Positions 33,711-42,807 of a DNA stretch of 64,000 nucleotides are shown piece after piece. The number at the start of each line of letters is the position of its first letter. Position 1 is the stretch's first letter. The notes under the pieces were generated by a model. That model had not been told where the DNA came from. It saw nothing but the letters and a program-made list of their open reading frames with translations, and did no database searches. Source of the stretch: Candidatus Viadribacter manganicus (GTDB lineage Bacteria; Pseudomonadota; Alphaproteobacteria; Caulobacterales; Aquidulcibacteraceae); the NCBI RefSeq assembly GCF_001679665.1, contig NZ_CP013244.1, positions 3,407,001 through 3,471,000 on the forward strand, written 5' to 3'. Made by a program: the position numbers and the translations under genes.

Positions 33711-34250
33711 ATGCCTCACAGAGATCCCGGTGTAGTGACAGACAGTGTGACACTCGCACTTGATCTGGACACCGCGTGGAAGGCGATTGTCACACTGCTT
33801 CGGCTTATCCTTGGCGCTTGGATGATCATCAGCGGTTTCAGCTACTGGGCTCCGCATTTCGGTCTGGAGCCGGCGTTTCCTCAGCCATTAGGGACGTTAC
33901 CGCTCTCTAACCAGATGCTGGTCACTATGATTGAGGTTGGGCTTTTTGATTTCGTCAAAACTTGCGAAATCGTAGGCGGTCTGTGCCTGATCTTCGGCGT
34001 GTTTGTGCCATTCGCCACGGTGCTGCTGTTGCCGATCTCTGCAATTGTCTTTTACAACGCGATCGGCCTTAACGTGCGCACGGAGCGCCTGTTTGACATG
34101 ACCTATCTGGGCGTGTCGTGCCTCTACATGAACATCATCGTCGCGCTGGGCTATATCCGTTATTACGTTCCGATGCTGACATTTCGCTCAAGCCCCGGCA
34201 GTGTCCGCGATCTTGGACATCTGCCAAATCTCTTCGATCCGAAAAACTAA
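33711..34250 (+). CDS. DoxX-like integral membrane protein
   Basis: 179 residues with four predicted transmembrane helices (starting near IVTLLRLILGAWMIISGFSYW, TCEIVGGLCLIFGVFVPFATVLLLP, and YLGVSCLYMNIIVALGYI). The layout and the Glu in the second helix (the T/V-C/V-E motif) fit DoxX/DUF-type quinone-associated membrane proteins. It is related in layout to the proteins at 34471-34986, 42099-42551 and 42804-43256. Partner of the SnoaL-like protein upstream. Function is unknown. Confidence 0.65.
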   Translation: MPHRDPGVVTDSVTLALDLDTAWKAIVTLLRLILGAWMIISGFSYWAPHFGLEPAFPQPLGTLPLSNQMLVTMIEVGLFDFVKTCEIVGGLCLIFGVFVPFATVLLLPISAIVFYNAIGLNVRTERLFDMTYLGVSCLYMNIIVALGYIRYYVPMLTFRSSPGSVRDLGHLPNLFDPKN

Positions 34251-34288
34251 TTCGCGACTTCAAGGGGGGATCGGCGCGCCGGGCGAGG

Positions 34289-34474
34289 CTAGTCGAGGCG
34301 GCTCTTGTTTCTGAGCAGCATCCATATCAGCCCGCCCCACGACACGCCGAAAGCGACCAGATCATAAGTTCTGATTGGCCTGTAATCGGAGTAGAAGAGC
34401 CCGGTGGATCCTATGTATGCTGCTGCGGTGAGGCCGACACAGATCGCGACCGCAATCCACTTGTTCTTGTTCAT
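34289..34474 (-). CDS. Small two-helix membrane protein
   Basis: 61 residues with two hydrophobic segments (WIAVAICVGLTAAAYIG and LVAFGVSWGGLIWMLL) and charged ends. Its ATG (34472-34474) overlaps the TGA of the extended DoxX-like frame (34471-34473), showing that the two were translationally coupled. The DoxX-like genes at 42.1 and 42.8 kb are also followed by a tiny membrane ORF. No function is known. Confidence 0.6.
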   Translation of the reverse strand: MNKNKWIAVAICVGLTAAAYIGSTGLFYSDYRPIRTYDLVAFGVSWGGLIWMLLRNKSRLD

Positions 34475-34986
34475 GGCCCTTCCTTGCGATTTGCGTGAGT
34501 GGTTAGGTGGGCCGATTGTTCGGTGATGCGTCTACCGACCTCAGCTCGGTAAGCTTCTCTGCCATCCCATACCCAAAGAGGCTCGAGCTTCGGCTGCACC
34601 GCAGCGGAAACCCATCCGCTGTACGCCAGTAGCAAAACTCCATTCAAGAATTACTCTTGAGGACCTGTAAACAATTGGCGCGGCGTGGCGACTACGAAGG
34701 TGTTCAGCCAGAATATATTCACCGACGCGGGCATTTCCAGGATCAAGGCAAGGAGTGGAAAGCGGTTCGCGACCAGCATCGTGCCGGTTATGATTTCCAG
34801 ATACTTGATGAATTGGTAGACATAGATGTCTGCGTTCGCTTGCACCCAAGCTCCGCCCGCTCCTGGAATTTCAGGGACGTATCCGGTGAGCGCATAACGC
34901 AAGCCGGAATACATCAAATGTGCTCCGAAATAATATCTGAGCCAGTGGACGACGTAGTACCACGGTGATTGAGAGGCCAGTCTCAA
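34471..34986 (-). pseudogene. DoxX-like membrane protein gene interrupted by an in-frame TAA
   Basis: The frame begins at a TTG (34986) with AGGAGA about 6 bases upstream and encodes a DoxX-like protein (WLRYYFGAHLMYSGLRY ... YLEIITGTMLVANRFPL) up to FTGPQE. A TAA (34651-34653) then replaces the Leu codon of the family's GPRELF motif. Beyond it the same frame continues to match (FLNGVLLLAYSGW...PLW against FYNTFLLVSYAGYY...PLW) and ends in a TGA overlapping the next ATG. So this looks like a recent nonsense mutation (TTA or TTG to TAA), a readthrough site, or a sequencing error. Confidence 0.8.
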
Positions 34987-35010
34987 GACTGTCTCCTGTG
35001 CCTGTGCGAG

Positions 35011-35047
35011 AAAAAAAAGGAGCCGTCATGGTCTACATGACGGCTCC
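35011..35047 (-). terminator. Intrinsic terminator of the TonB receptor gene
   Basis: A perfect 11-bp stem (GGAGCCGTCAT with its complement at 35019-35029 and 35037-35047) with a 7-base loop, followed on the minus strand by eight T (35011-35018), 22 bases after the receptor's stop codon. Confidence 0.95.
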
Positions 35048-35068
35048 AGAAGAGCGCGGGAGGGAAGG

Positions 35069-37609
35069 TTAGAACTCGTAGCGGAGTTCAACCGCGAATT
35101 CCTGTGGACGGCCGACATCGAGCATCTCGAAGCCGAACACCGCATCGTGAACGCCGGCTGGTAGGCCAGGCGTAGGCTTGGTCGTAGGACCGGTCGGATC
35201 GAAGCCATTGGTGAGGTAGTATTCGTCAGTCAGGTTCGTTCCGACCAGCGCGAGTTCCCACCCGTTGCTCGACCGATAGGCGATGCGCCCGTTGAGTAGG
35301 CCATACGATGGCAAGATCACCATGTTCGACGGCTGAGGGAAGCTCGCCTGCTCATCCTTGTAGCCATAGTTGAGGTCAAAGGTCACCTCGGCGTTGTTGG
35401 CCAGGGGTTGGGTGTAGTTGACGCCCACCGTGTACGACAGTTCTGGGCTTCTGAAGTAGGGCGTGTCCGGTGTGGCGGTGGGTTGACCGCTAATTCCGTA
35501 CAAGATCCCGTCATACCGAGCATCGACATATCCAAGGCTTGCTCGCAACAGCAGGTTGTCGGTGACCGCCGCCATGAACTCAAGTTCAACACCCTCTACG
35601 GTCGCGTCGCCGTTGATGGTGTAAACCAGTGGAGGTGGGCCCGGGTCGGCCAGCTGAATCTGCTGATCTGTGTAGGCCGTGTGGAAGTAAGTCGCGTTGA
35701 AGCGTATGCGGTTATCGAAGAGGTCCGAGCGCCAGCCGGCCTCATACGTCACAAGATTTTCTTCGTCGTACGCACTCAGTCCGCAGTTCGGCAGCGGCGA
35801 TGTGGAGCAGGTGGACGCCACCGTGTCGTTAAAGCCGCCTCCTTTGAAGCCTTGCGCGACGGACACGTAGGTCATGATATCCGGCGTCCAACGGTACTCA
35901 ATGCCTAAGCGTGGTGATAGGTTCTCCCATTCACCCGAAATGCTCTGTGGCACCGCCGTCAACACAGGTGGTGCGCCAACAGGGATGCGACCGCGAGCCT
36001 CGCGAAACGCCGTGAAGTCCTTTTCGTCGTGAGTCCAACGCAAGCCCAATGTGGCGCTAAGTTGTTCGGTGAAATCGAACGTCGCTTGTCCATAGGCCGC
36101 CAGGCTGGTCGTGCCGATGTCCTTGTACTCCAATTGGCCCTCGCCGACCGTACCCAGGGCAGCGCTATTGGCGCCGCCGGACGGATCGAAGCGACGACGC
36201 GTGTCGAGGGCTTGGTCGTCATAGTAGAAAGCGCCGACTTGCCACCGCAGGCGATCGCCGAACGAACTGCCTATCAATTGGAACTCTTGAGTGAAGTACT
36301 CGATCTCGACAATTGACGACTGCTGCACCAGGGGGATTGGCGTGCGGTCCCAATCTTGAAACTGGAACTGGTCGGACACCCGGTATCCGGTTAGTGAGTT
36401 AAACGTGATAGCGTCGTTGATATCGTAGCTCAGGCTAAGCGAAATGCCGGTGCTCTCGAATTCGTTTCGATCCGGAACGCCACCATAAATCGAGTAATCG
36501 CCAGTCTGAGAATAGTAGAAATCCAAATCGCTCTGGATGCAGGCTTGCACGCTAGCCAGTGCGACGGGGGCTGCGAGTACCGGGCCCTGACCGCAGTAGT
36601 TTGATGGTGACACCGACGCCGGCATAAGCGCGCGCATCTGATTGACGCGGGCTACGTTTACGGGCGGACCACCGACAGACTGAGCGCCATAGAGAGCCGC
36701 CGGGTAAAGGTCCGTCGCCGAGTACTCGCCTATGATGGTTGGCGAACCATTGTCGCTGGTGTTGATGGAGTCGATTGTGAAATTGATGTCGAGCCGATCG
36801 GTTGGCTGCGCTCGCAATTGAAGGCGAAATGTTTCTGAATCGGCGTCACCAACGCTCGACCCGTCATCGACACGGGTAATGTATCCGTCGCGGCTATTGC
36901 TTGCGAACGAAAGACGAGCGGCGATATCCTCGCCGAGGGGCAAATTAAGCATGCCGCTGACGTCGCGACGCTCGTGAGTGCCAAGCGTTGCACTCAGGCT
37001 TCCTTCCAACACTGAGGCTGGCTGATGCGTGACGTAGCGAATTGCTCCGCCCGCCGTGTTGCGTCCAAATAGTGTTCCTTGCGGTCCGCGAAGAACCTCA
37101 ATGCGTTCGACGTCTAGAAGGTCCAGCAGGGCGCCATGCGGACGAGCGAACAGTATGTCATCGATGTAGACGCCGACGGCGCTTTCTTGCGTGACGAATC
37201 CCTGAGGTGCACCGCCGATGCCGCGAATGGCGAAGCTCGCCACTGCATTGCCCTGAGCGGCGGTCCCTCCTGCGCTTAGGTTGGGAATGAAGGTGTCGAA
37301 GCCAGAAAGGTTGTCGATGCCGATGGCGTCGAGTTGTTCGCTACCAAGGGCCACCACTGAAAGGGGCGTTTCCTGGAGGTTCTGCTCGTATCGTTGCGCT
37401 GTGACGATTATCTCACCAACGCCGCCGTCTTCCTCTTCGGCTTGTTGAGCGTGCGCAGCGCCTGCAAACGTCGCGCACGACAATGCAGAAGACATGAGCA
37501 ACAGCGCGACTTTGCCCGCGCCAAAGCGAGTGCTTGCAACCTCAGCCAATGTTTCCTCCCTCTCCCCGACGCACTCTTGCACGAGATGCGCAAATCGAGC
37601 GTCACTCAT
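35069..37609 (-). CDS. TonB-dependent outer-membrane receptor
   Basis: 846 residues from the ATG at 37609 (an in-frame start at 37657 is possible). After an unusually long leader comes a signal peptide ending GAAHAQQ, then a plug domain (EIIVTAQRYEQNLQETPLSV ... GPQGTLFGRNTAGGAIRY) and a 22-strand-type barrel ending in the canonical aromatic C-terminus ELRYEF. The start of this plug resembles receptors common in sphingomonads and Caulobacterales that take up aromatic or steroid-like compounds or siderophores. It is a single gene with its own terminator, inside the catabolic island. The ligand is unknown. Confidence 0.93.
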   Translation of the reverse strand: MSDARFAHLVQECVGEREETLAEVASTRFGAGKVALLLMSSALSCATFAGAAHAQQAEEEDGGVGEIIVTAQRYEQNLQETPLSVVALGSEQLDAIGIDNLSGFDTFIPNLSAGGTAAQGNAVASFAIRGIGGAPQGFVTQESAVGVYIDDILFARPHGALLDLLDVERIEVLRGPQGTLFGRNTAGGAIRYVTHQPASVLEGSLSATLGTHERRDVSGMLNLPLGEDIAARLSFASNSRDGYITRVDDGSSVGDADSETFRLQLRAQPTDRLDINFTIDSINTSDNGSPTIIGEYSATDLYPAALYGAQSVGGPPVNVARVNQMRALMPASVSPSNYCGQGPVLAAPVALASVQACIQSDLDFYYSQTGDYSIYGGVPDRNEFESTGISLSLSYDINDAITFNSLTGYRVSDQFQFQDWDRTPIPLVQQSSIVEIEYFTQEFQLIGSSFGDRLRWQVGAFYYDDQALDTRRRFDPSGGANSAALGTVGEGQLEYKDIGTTSLAAYGQATFDFTEQLSATLGLRWTHDEKDFTAFREARGRIPVGAPPVLTAVPQSISGEWENLSPRLGIEYRWTPDIMTYVSVAQGFKGGGFNDTVASTCSTSPLPNCGLSAYDEENLVTYEAGWRSDLFDNRIRFNATYFHTAYTDQQIQLADPGPPPLVYTINGDATVEGVELEFMAAVTDNLLLRASLGYVDARYDGILYGISGQPTATPDTPYFRSPELSYTVGVNYTQPLANNAEVTFDLNYGYKDEQASFPQPSNMVILPSYGLLNGRIAYRSSNGWELALVGTNLTDEYYLTNGFDPTGPTTKPTPGLPAGVHDAVFGFEMLDVGRPQEFAVELRYEF

Positions 37610-37909
37610 GGCGCCGGCGGCGTCCCAGCCAGTCCGAACCAAGCTCGTTGTGCCCATGTTTGGGCTTTCTTTAGGGAACCATAGGCGAAACTAGAATATA
37701 GAATCCAGAGAAATCTCTTTGGGGCGTCCATGATCGCGGGCGGCCTGCCCCATGAGGCGGAAGGTTGTTCAACAAAAACAAGACTTAGGAATAGGGGGAG
37801 CCAAGTGAGGGCTGCCGGTGGCTGGCGTTCACCCTTGGAGACCAACGCTGCTGAGGGTTAGTTGGTGAGGACGATTGGCGGGTGGCGCCGACTGCGACGG
37901 TGGCCGCGC
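37610..37909. other. Intergenic region between TonB receptor and MarR genes
   Basis: No gene seen. On the minus strand it must contain the receptor promoter; an AT-rich stretch at about 37690-37715 is the likely core. Short frames here lack coding character. Confidence 0.4.
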
Positions 37910-38374
37910 TCAACCAGGAAAGCGTAGTGGAGCCTTGCTGCGGGCGTTGTTCGCAGTGGTCGTCTTCGCGAGCAGGGCGGTGAATAGGCTTCGTTCCTCG
38001 GGGGAGAGACCGCCAAGAATTTGCCGCTGAATGCGCCGAACAATTGGGTTGGCGACCTCGAGCAAGTCACTGCCTGTCGGCGTGATTTCAAGTCTATGTG
38101 CCCGGCGGTCCTCTGCATTTGCTGACCGGACCACCAGCCCTTTCGAAACCAATCGATCGACGACGCCTCCGATAGTCACGCGATCATAGGCGATGAGGCC
38201 CGCAAGTGTGCCTTGATCGATGCCCGGTGACGTTGCGAGCGCGTTCAGCGCCGCATACTGAACTTGAGTCAGATCGATTTCGGCGGCAGCCATCTCGTCG
38301 TCGAAGATGGACACCGAGATTTGGTGCAGGCGGCGAATATTGAAGCCTGCCAGTTCATGGAAGTCTAAGCGCAT
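37910..38374 (-). CDS. MarR family transcriptional regulator
   Basis: 154 residues with the MarR winged helix: LTQVQYAALNALATSPGIDQGTLAGLIAYDR, then VVDRLVSKGLVVRSANAEDRRAHRLEIT, which is the DxRxxxxxLT-type wing. MarR proteins bind palindromes as dimers and release on phenolic ligands. It is divergent from the gentisate operon with 93 bases between, holding a matching palindrome at 38426-38443. It probably controls that operon and itself. Confidence 0.9.
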   Translation of the reverse strand: MRLDFHELAGFNIRRLHQISVSIFDDEMAAAEIDLTQVQYAALNALATSPGIDQGTLAGLIAYDRVTIGGVVDRLVSKGLVVRSANAEDRRAHRLEITPTGSDLLEVANPIVRRIQRQILGGLSPEERSLFTALLAKTTTANNARSKAPLRFPG

Positions 38375-38425
38375 GCCCTTCCGCTTTAGCCGGATTCGGC
38401 GACGTGCCGCGTTGACGATTTGAAA

Positions 38426-38443
38426 TAGGTAGCATACGACCTA
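38426..38443. promoter_or_regulatory. Candidate MarR operator
   Basis: An 18-base imperfect palindrome with perfect outer arms TAGGT/ACCTA (seven of nine pairs match), midway between the divergent MarR and gentisate dioxygenase genes. Size and place are typical of MarR sites. Confidence 0.5.
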
Positions 38444-38467
38444 ATGCGTTGACGAGAGGTGAGGCCT

Positions 38468-39508
38468 GTGAGCACTACGCTTGGCTCGCTTGAAGAGCTG
38501 CCGCAGGACTATCGCGACGCGATGAACGCCGCGGGCGTCGCACCGCTTTGGCCGATGATGCGGAACCTTCTTCCCCACAAGCGGCCGATTGCCACGACAA
38601 AGTCGCATCACTGGGCATTCGCAGATTTGCGGCCGTTACTGTTGCGCGCCGGACAACTCACTCCAGTGGAAAAAGCCGAGCGGCGGGTGTTGGTGCTTTC
38701 CGATCCCGGGCGCGGCGTTGGCTCCATGCAGGCCACGGCGTCGATATATCTCGGCATGCAATTGCTGTTGCCTGGTGAGACCGCCCCCGCGCACCGGCAC
38801 ACCCCCAGCGCGGCGCGTGTGATCGTTGAGGGGGAGGGCGGGTTCACTATTGTTGAGGGCGAAAAGCTGCCGATGCAGGAAGGCGACATCGTCCTGACGC
38901 CGGGCGGCCGATGGCACGATCACGCCCACGAGGGAGACAAGCCGGTAATTTGGCTCGACGCACTAGATTTGCCCTTGTTCGTCTATTTGGAGGGCTCTTA
39001 CGCTGAAGAGGCGCCGCTACAGGCGCGCCGCAATCGCCCGGATGCGTCCGAAGTCGAGTACTTGGCTGCTGGCTTGCGGCCACCGCGCTCGCCGAGTGCG
39101 CCCACGGCGCAATATCCAATGATGCGCTTTCCCTGGCGACGCACTCGCGAAGCACTGCACGCAATGGCGAAGCACGCGGGCGCGGAAACAGTCGAGCTCG
39201 ATTACGTCAATCCGGAAACCGGCCAGGCCGTTCTACCCGCTCTTGGCTTCGCCGCGCTGATGCTGCGACCGGGGGAGGTCGTGCGTCCGGCATTGCGCTC
39301 GACCAGTGAAGTTTATCACGTCGTGCACGGCAAGGGCGTCGCCATGGTCAACGGTGAGCGCATGCGCTGGGGTCCGAAGGACACCATCAGCATTCCGGTG
39401 TTTTCCGAAGTCACTCTCAGCGCCGATGGCGAGGAAGCTTTCCTGATCCGTATTCACGACCGGCCGCTGCAGGAAAAGCTCGGTTACTACGAGGAGCGCC
39501 CGCGATGA
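38468..39508 (+). CDS. Gentisate 1,2-dioxygenase
   Basis: 346 residues from the GTG at 38468, with GAGAGGTGAGG upstream; a GTG three codons earlier is also possible. It is a bicupin. The first domain has the iron motif (PAHRHTPSAARVIVEGEGG ... WHDHAHEG). The second is the usual degenerate copy (RPALRSTSEVYHVVHGKG). The N-terminal segment (DYRDAMNAAGVAPLWPMMRNLLP) is typical for the enzyme. It opens gentisate to maleylpyruvate. The next two genes encode the following steps, each overlapping by 4 bases. Confidence 0.92.
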   Translation: MSTTLGSLEELPQDYRDAMNAAGVAPLWPMMRNLLPHKRPIATTKSHHWAFADLRPLLLRAGQLTPVEKAERRVLVLSDPGRGVGSMQATASIYLGMQLLLPGETAPAHRHTPSAARVIVEGEGGFTIVEGEKLPMQEGDIVLTPGGRWHDHAHEGDKPVIWLDALDLPLFVYLEGSYAEEAPLQARRNRPDASEVEYLAAGLRPPRSPSAPTAQYPMMRFPWRRTREALHAMAKHAGAETVELDYVNPETGQAVLPALGFAALMLRPGEVVRPALRSTSEVYHVVHGKGVAMVNGERMRWGPKDTISIPVFSEVTLSADGEEAFLIRIHDRPLQEKLGYYEERPR

Positions 39509-40206
39509 GCGAGCAATTACTGTTTCCGCCTGAGCCTACCTACACGGTGCCGGTCACCGGCGAGACCGCACTGTATCCGGTGCGCCGAATCTTTTGCGTT
39601 GGTCGCAATTATGAAGCGCACGCCCGAGAGATGGGAGTCGAGGTCGACCGCGAGGCGCCGTTCTATTTCACCAAGCCTGCGTCGGCGATCACGCTGAGCG
39701 GCGCGTGTGTCGCGTACCCGCCGGGCACAAGCAACTATCATTACGAGATGGAACTCGTGGTCGCGATCGGCGCGCCGGCGTTCAAAATCAGTGTCGAGGA
39801 TGCGCTTAAAGTCGTGTACGGCTACGCTGCCGGCTTGGACATGACGCGCCGCGACCTCCAACTCGCTGCCCGCGCCAAGCAGCGCCCCTGGGACCTTGGA
39901 AAGGCATTCGAACAATCGGCGATTATCGCGCCGATTACCAAGGCCGCCGCGTTCGGCGCCGTCGGCCAGCAGCGTATTACGCTTAAGGTGGGCGAGGCGA
40001 TCAAGCAGCACGCTTCCCTTTCCGATCTGGTCTGGAGCGTGGCCGAATTGGTATCGCATCTGTCGGGCTTCTATCACCTCGGCCCGGGCGACCTGATCTA
40101 CACCGGCACGCCTGAAGGCGTTGGCCCGGTTGTGTCTGGCGACGCGATCACTGGCACGATCGATGGCCTGACCCCGGTGCAGCTCTCGATCGGTCCGCCA
40201 GAATGA
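39505..40206 (+). CDS. Fumarylpyruvate hydrolase (FAH family)
   Basis: 233 residues: IFCVGRNYEAHAREMG, the active-site block FYFTKPASAI, the metal acids in NYHYEMELVVAIG, and DLIYTGTPEGVGPV at the C-terminus. It splits fumarylpyruvate to fumarate and pyruvate, the last step of the gentisate route. Its start overlaps the dioxygenase gene and its stop overlaps the isomerase gene. The length is typical of the NagK type. Confidence 0.92.
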   Translation: MSEQLLFPPEPTYTVPVTGETALYPVRRIFCVGRNYEAHAREMGVEVDREAPFYFTKPASAITLSGACVAYPPGTSNYHYEMELVVAIGAPAFKISVEDALKVVYGYAAGLDMTRRDLQLAARAKQRPWDLGKAFEQSAIIAPITKAAAFGAVGQQRITLKVGEAIKQHASLSDLVWSVAELVSHLSGFYHLGPGDLIYTGTPEGVGPVVSGDAITGTIDGLTPVQLSIGPPE

Positions 40207-40847
40207 GGATGCTCCTGCACGGCTACTTCCGCAGTTCAGCGGCGTACCGCTGCCGCATCGCGCTCAATCTGAAGGGCGTGAGTTACGAACCGTCGTTCGT
40301 GCACTTGCGCCGCGGCGAGCAGCGTAGTCCGGCCTATCTCGTTCACAATCCGCAAGGGCTGGTGCCGGCATTGGAAACCGAAAGCGGCGACCTGACCCAG
40401 TCGTTGGCGATCATAGAGTGGCTGGACGAAACCTTCGCCAACCCGCCGCTGCTGCCGCGCGATGCGCACCTTCGCGCCCGCGTGCGAGGCTTTGCCCAGG
40501 TCATCGCCGCTGACATCCATCCGCTCAACAATCTGCGCGTGCTCAACTTTCTGCGAGAGGAGCTGCAGTGCGACGAAACCGGGTTGGATAAATGGCGCAA
40601 ACGCTGGATCTTGGAGGGGTTCGACGCGTGCGCGGCGTTGCTGCAGCTCGATCCAGAGGGGCCGTTCTGCTTCGGCGATGCGCCGAGTCTGGCTGACATT
40701 TGCCTCGTGCCACAGGTTTATTCGGCGCAGCGCTTCGGCGTCGATATGAGCGCCTGGCCGCGGCTCCAGCAGATTTTCGATGCGTGCGAGGCGCTTCCGG
40801 CTTTCGCCGACGCTCATCCGCACAACCAACCCGACTGCGACCTCTAA
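40203..40847 (+). CDS. Maleylpyruvate isomerase (zeta-class GST fold)
   Basis: 214 residues. The glutathione-binding region FRSSAAYRCRIALNLKGV matches zeta GSTs, with SSAAYR in place of the usual SSCSxR, followed by VPALE and QSLAIIEWLDETF. It isomerises maleylpyruvate to fumarylpyruvate, normally with glutathione (NagL type). The missing Cys in the motif is shared by some active bacterial members. It is central in the gentisate operon. Confidence 0.9.
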   Translation: MRMLLHGYFRSSAAYRCRIALNLKGVSYEPSFVHLRRGEQRSPAYLVHNPQGLVPALETESGDLTQSLAIIEWLDETFANPPLLPRDAHLRARVRGFAQVIAADIHPLNNLRVLNFLREELQCDETGLDKWRKRWILEGFDACAALLQLDPEGPFCFGDAPSLADICLVPQVYSAQRFGVDMSAWPRLQQIFDACEALPAFADAHPHNQPDCDL

Positions 40848-40879
40848 CACCAAGATCAGGCGGGGAGGAGGAAACGGCA

Positions 40880-42085
40880 ATGAAGAACGACACGCCTATC
40901 CTGATCGCCGGTGGAGGCATCGGCGGGCTCGCTACGGCGAAGGGTCTCTCGTCGAAGGGCTTCCGGTGCATCGTGCTGGAAAAATCGCCTGTGTTCGGTG
41001 AGATCGGCGCCGGCATTCAGCTCGGCCCGAATGCGTTTCACGCCTTCGACTATCTCGGCGTCGGCGACGCTGCGCGCTCGATGGCGGTCTACATCGACAG
41101 CCTGCGTTTGATGGATGCCTTGAGCGCCGACGAGATAGTCCGCATTCCGTTGGAGGCGGAGTTCCGGGCCCGCTTTGGCAACCCTTATGCGGTCGTCCAC
41201 CGTGGTGAGCTGTTCAGTGTTTTTCTCGAGGCCTGCAAAGCGAGCCCGCTGGTGGAGCTGCGCACCAGCGCGGAAGTGGCCGACTACGAACAAGATGGCA
41301 AGCGCGTCACCGCGATCCTGGCCAATGGCGAGCGCGTCGCCGGCGCGGCGCTGATCGGCGCGGACGGCCTGTGGTCGAACGTGCGCAAGCGCGTGGCGGG
41401 CGAGGCCAAGCCGCGCGTCTCGGGTCACACAACTTATCGTTCCGTGATCCCCACCGAGCAGATGCCGGAGGACCTACGATGGAACGCGGCCACGCTATGG
41501 GCGGGACCGAAGTGCCATATCGTCCATTATCCACTATCGGGGTGGAAGGCCTTTAATCTCGTCGTGACTTACCACAACGACGCGCCGGAGCCCGTGGCGG
41601 GCAAGCCGGTGGCAGCCGATGAAGTTCGCCGCGGCTTCGAGCACGTGCACGAGCGCGCGCGCCAGATCATTGACTTCGGTACGAACTGGAAGCTCTGGGT
41701 GCTGTGCGATCGTGATCCCATCAGCAATTGGTGCGACGGACGGGTGACGCTGTTGGGCGACGCGGCGCATCCGATGATGCAGTACTTCGCGCAAGGCGCA
41801 TGCATGGCGATGGAGGATGCCGTCTGCCTCTCGGCGCAACTGGAAGCCGCTGACGGCGATATCGAACGCGCTTTTCGTGCATACCAGGATATGCGCGTTC
41901 TGCGCACCGCACGCGTTCAACTGCAATCGCGCTGGATAGGCGACCACATCTACCATCCGGCAGGGCCGCACGCCGCGCTGCGAAATCAGATCATGCAAGC
42001 AAAATCCGCCGAACAATGGTTCGAGACGCTGCACTGGATCTACGGCGGGAGCGGACTAGCCGGCGGCGCTGCAGCGATACTCTGA
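40880..42085 (+). CDS. FAD-dependent aromatic hydroxylase, 3-hydroxybenzoate 6-monooxygenase-like
   Basis: 401 residues from the ATG at 40880 with GGGGAGGAGGAA upstream. It has an N-terminal FAD-binding GGGIGG motif, the DG motif (GADGLWSNVRKRV), and the second FAD motif LLGDAAHPMMQYFAQGACMAMEDA of class A flavin hydroxylases. Members convert 3-hydroxybenzoate (or salicylate) to gentisate, which suits its place behind the gentisate genes. The exact substrate is not proven. The last about 35 codons have a degraded copy at 42667-42807. Confidence 0.88.
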   Translation: MKNDTPILIAGGGIGGLATAKGLSSKGFRCIVLEKSPVFGEIGAGIQLGPNAFHAFDYLGVGDAARSMAVYIDSLRLMDALSADEIVRIPLEAEFRARFGNPYAVVHRGELFSVFLEACKASPLVELRTSAEVADYEQDGKRVTAILANGERVAGAALIGADGLWSNVRKRVAGEAKPRVSGHTTYRSVIPTEQMPEDLRWNAATLWAGPKCHIVHYPLSGWKAFNLVVTYHNDAPEPVAGKPVAADEVRRGFEHVHERARQIIDFGTNWKLWVLCDRDPISNWCDGRVTLLGDAAHPMMQYFAQGACMAMEDAVCLSAQLEAADGDIERAFRAYQDMRVLRTARVQLQSRWIGDHIYHPAGPHAALRNQIMQAKSAEQWFETLHWIYGGSGLAGGAAAIL

Positions 42086-42098
42086 TCGGGAGGGAAAA

Positions 42099-42551
42099 AT
42101 GAAGTACTTCATCTTGTGGGTGAGGATCGCCTTCGGCGCTCACTCCCTGATCTCAGGCAGCAACTATTTTTTCGATTTCTTGCCGCAGCCACCCACCGGG
42201 GCCACGCCGATCGGGCCGTTCATCGACGAGATGGATGCGACGGGTTTGTTCGCCGTCATCAAGGTGGTGGAAACACTAGTGGGCGTTTGCCTGCTGACCA
42301 ACCGCTTCGTGCCGATCGCGCTGGTTGCCGAGCTACCGATCTCGATCACCATCTTCTATCTCAGCACGTTCGTGACGGAATCGCCGCGTTCAGTTTTCAC
42401 TGGCCCGCGCGAGCTGTTCTACAACACGTTCCTTCTTGTCAGTTACGCTGGTTACTATGTGGCGCTCGCCAGCGCGCTGTCGGCGCCCAAGCCGCTTTGG
42501 GCCAAAGAGGTGCGGGAGCAAGTCGTGCGCAATCTATTGGTTTGGAAGTAG
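42099..42551 (+). CDS. DoxX-like membrane protein, copy 1
   Basis: 150 residues with four predicted membrane helices and a GAGGGAAAA ribosome-binding site. Markers shared by the local family: the helix-1 pattern RIAFGAHSLISGSNYFFDF, a conserved Glu in VVETLVGVCLLTNRFVP, and GPRELFYNTF. It lies directly after the flavin hydroxylase. Membership in the DoxX/DoxD-like superfamily is by topology and motif only. A role in electron transfer to quinone, or in transport, is speculation. Confidence 0.75.
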   Translation: MKYFILWVRIAFGAHSLISGSNYFFDFLPQPPTGATPIGPFIDEMDATGLFAVIKVVETLVGVCLLTNRFVPIALVAELPISITIFYLSTFVTESPRSVFTGPRELFYNTFLLVSYAGYYVALASALSAPKPLWAKEVREQVVRNLLVWK

Positions 42552-42560
42552 GAGGGGGCA

Positions 42561-42665
42561 ATGGACGTTAGCATCAGTGGTTATGACGCCATTCACTACT
42601 CAATCGCGACCATCGTCACTCTGGTGACGATCATCTACGACGTCGTGCGCAAGAACCGTAGTTAG
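42561..42665 (+). CDS. 34-residue single-helix membrane protein, copy 1
   Basis: It starts with ATG after a strong GGAGGGGG site (42551-42558). The protein has a short polar N-terminus, one hydrophobic helix (IATIVTLVTIIYDVV) and a basic tail (RKNRS). A second copy at 43266-43370 keeps length, frame and 26 of 34 residues, which supports coding. It probably associates with the DoxX-like protein encoded 9 bases upstream. Confidence 0.65.
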   Translation: MDVSISGYDAIHYSIATIVTLVTIIYDVVRKNRS

Positions 42666-42666
42666 C

Positions 42667-42807
42667 ATGGCTTTGAGCGCGATATTGGACGAAGCGGGAG
42701 GGCACGCGGCGCTACGCAATAAGTTCATGAGAGCAAAGACGGCGGGTGATATCCTGCAATTGCTCTATGGCCGGCGGCGCGCTCACTTAAGCGGGGGAGC
42801 GCGATGA
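42667..42807 (+). pseudogene. Remnant of flavin hydroxylase C-terminus
   Basis: 46 codons whose middle (AGGHAALRNKFMRAKTAGDILQLLYG) aligns with the last 35 residues of the hydroxylase (AGPHAALRNQIMQAKSAEQWFETLHWIYG). It is left over from the duplication that produced the second DoxX-like gene. The frame is still open from an ATG and ends in ATGA overlapping the DoxX copy 2 start, so it may still be translated as a leader peptide. Confidence 0.7.
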
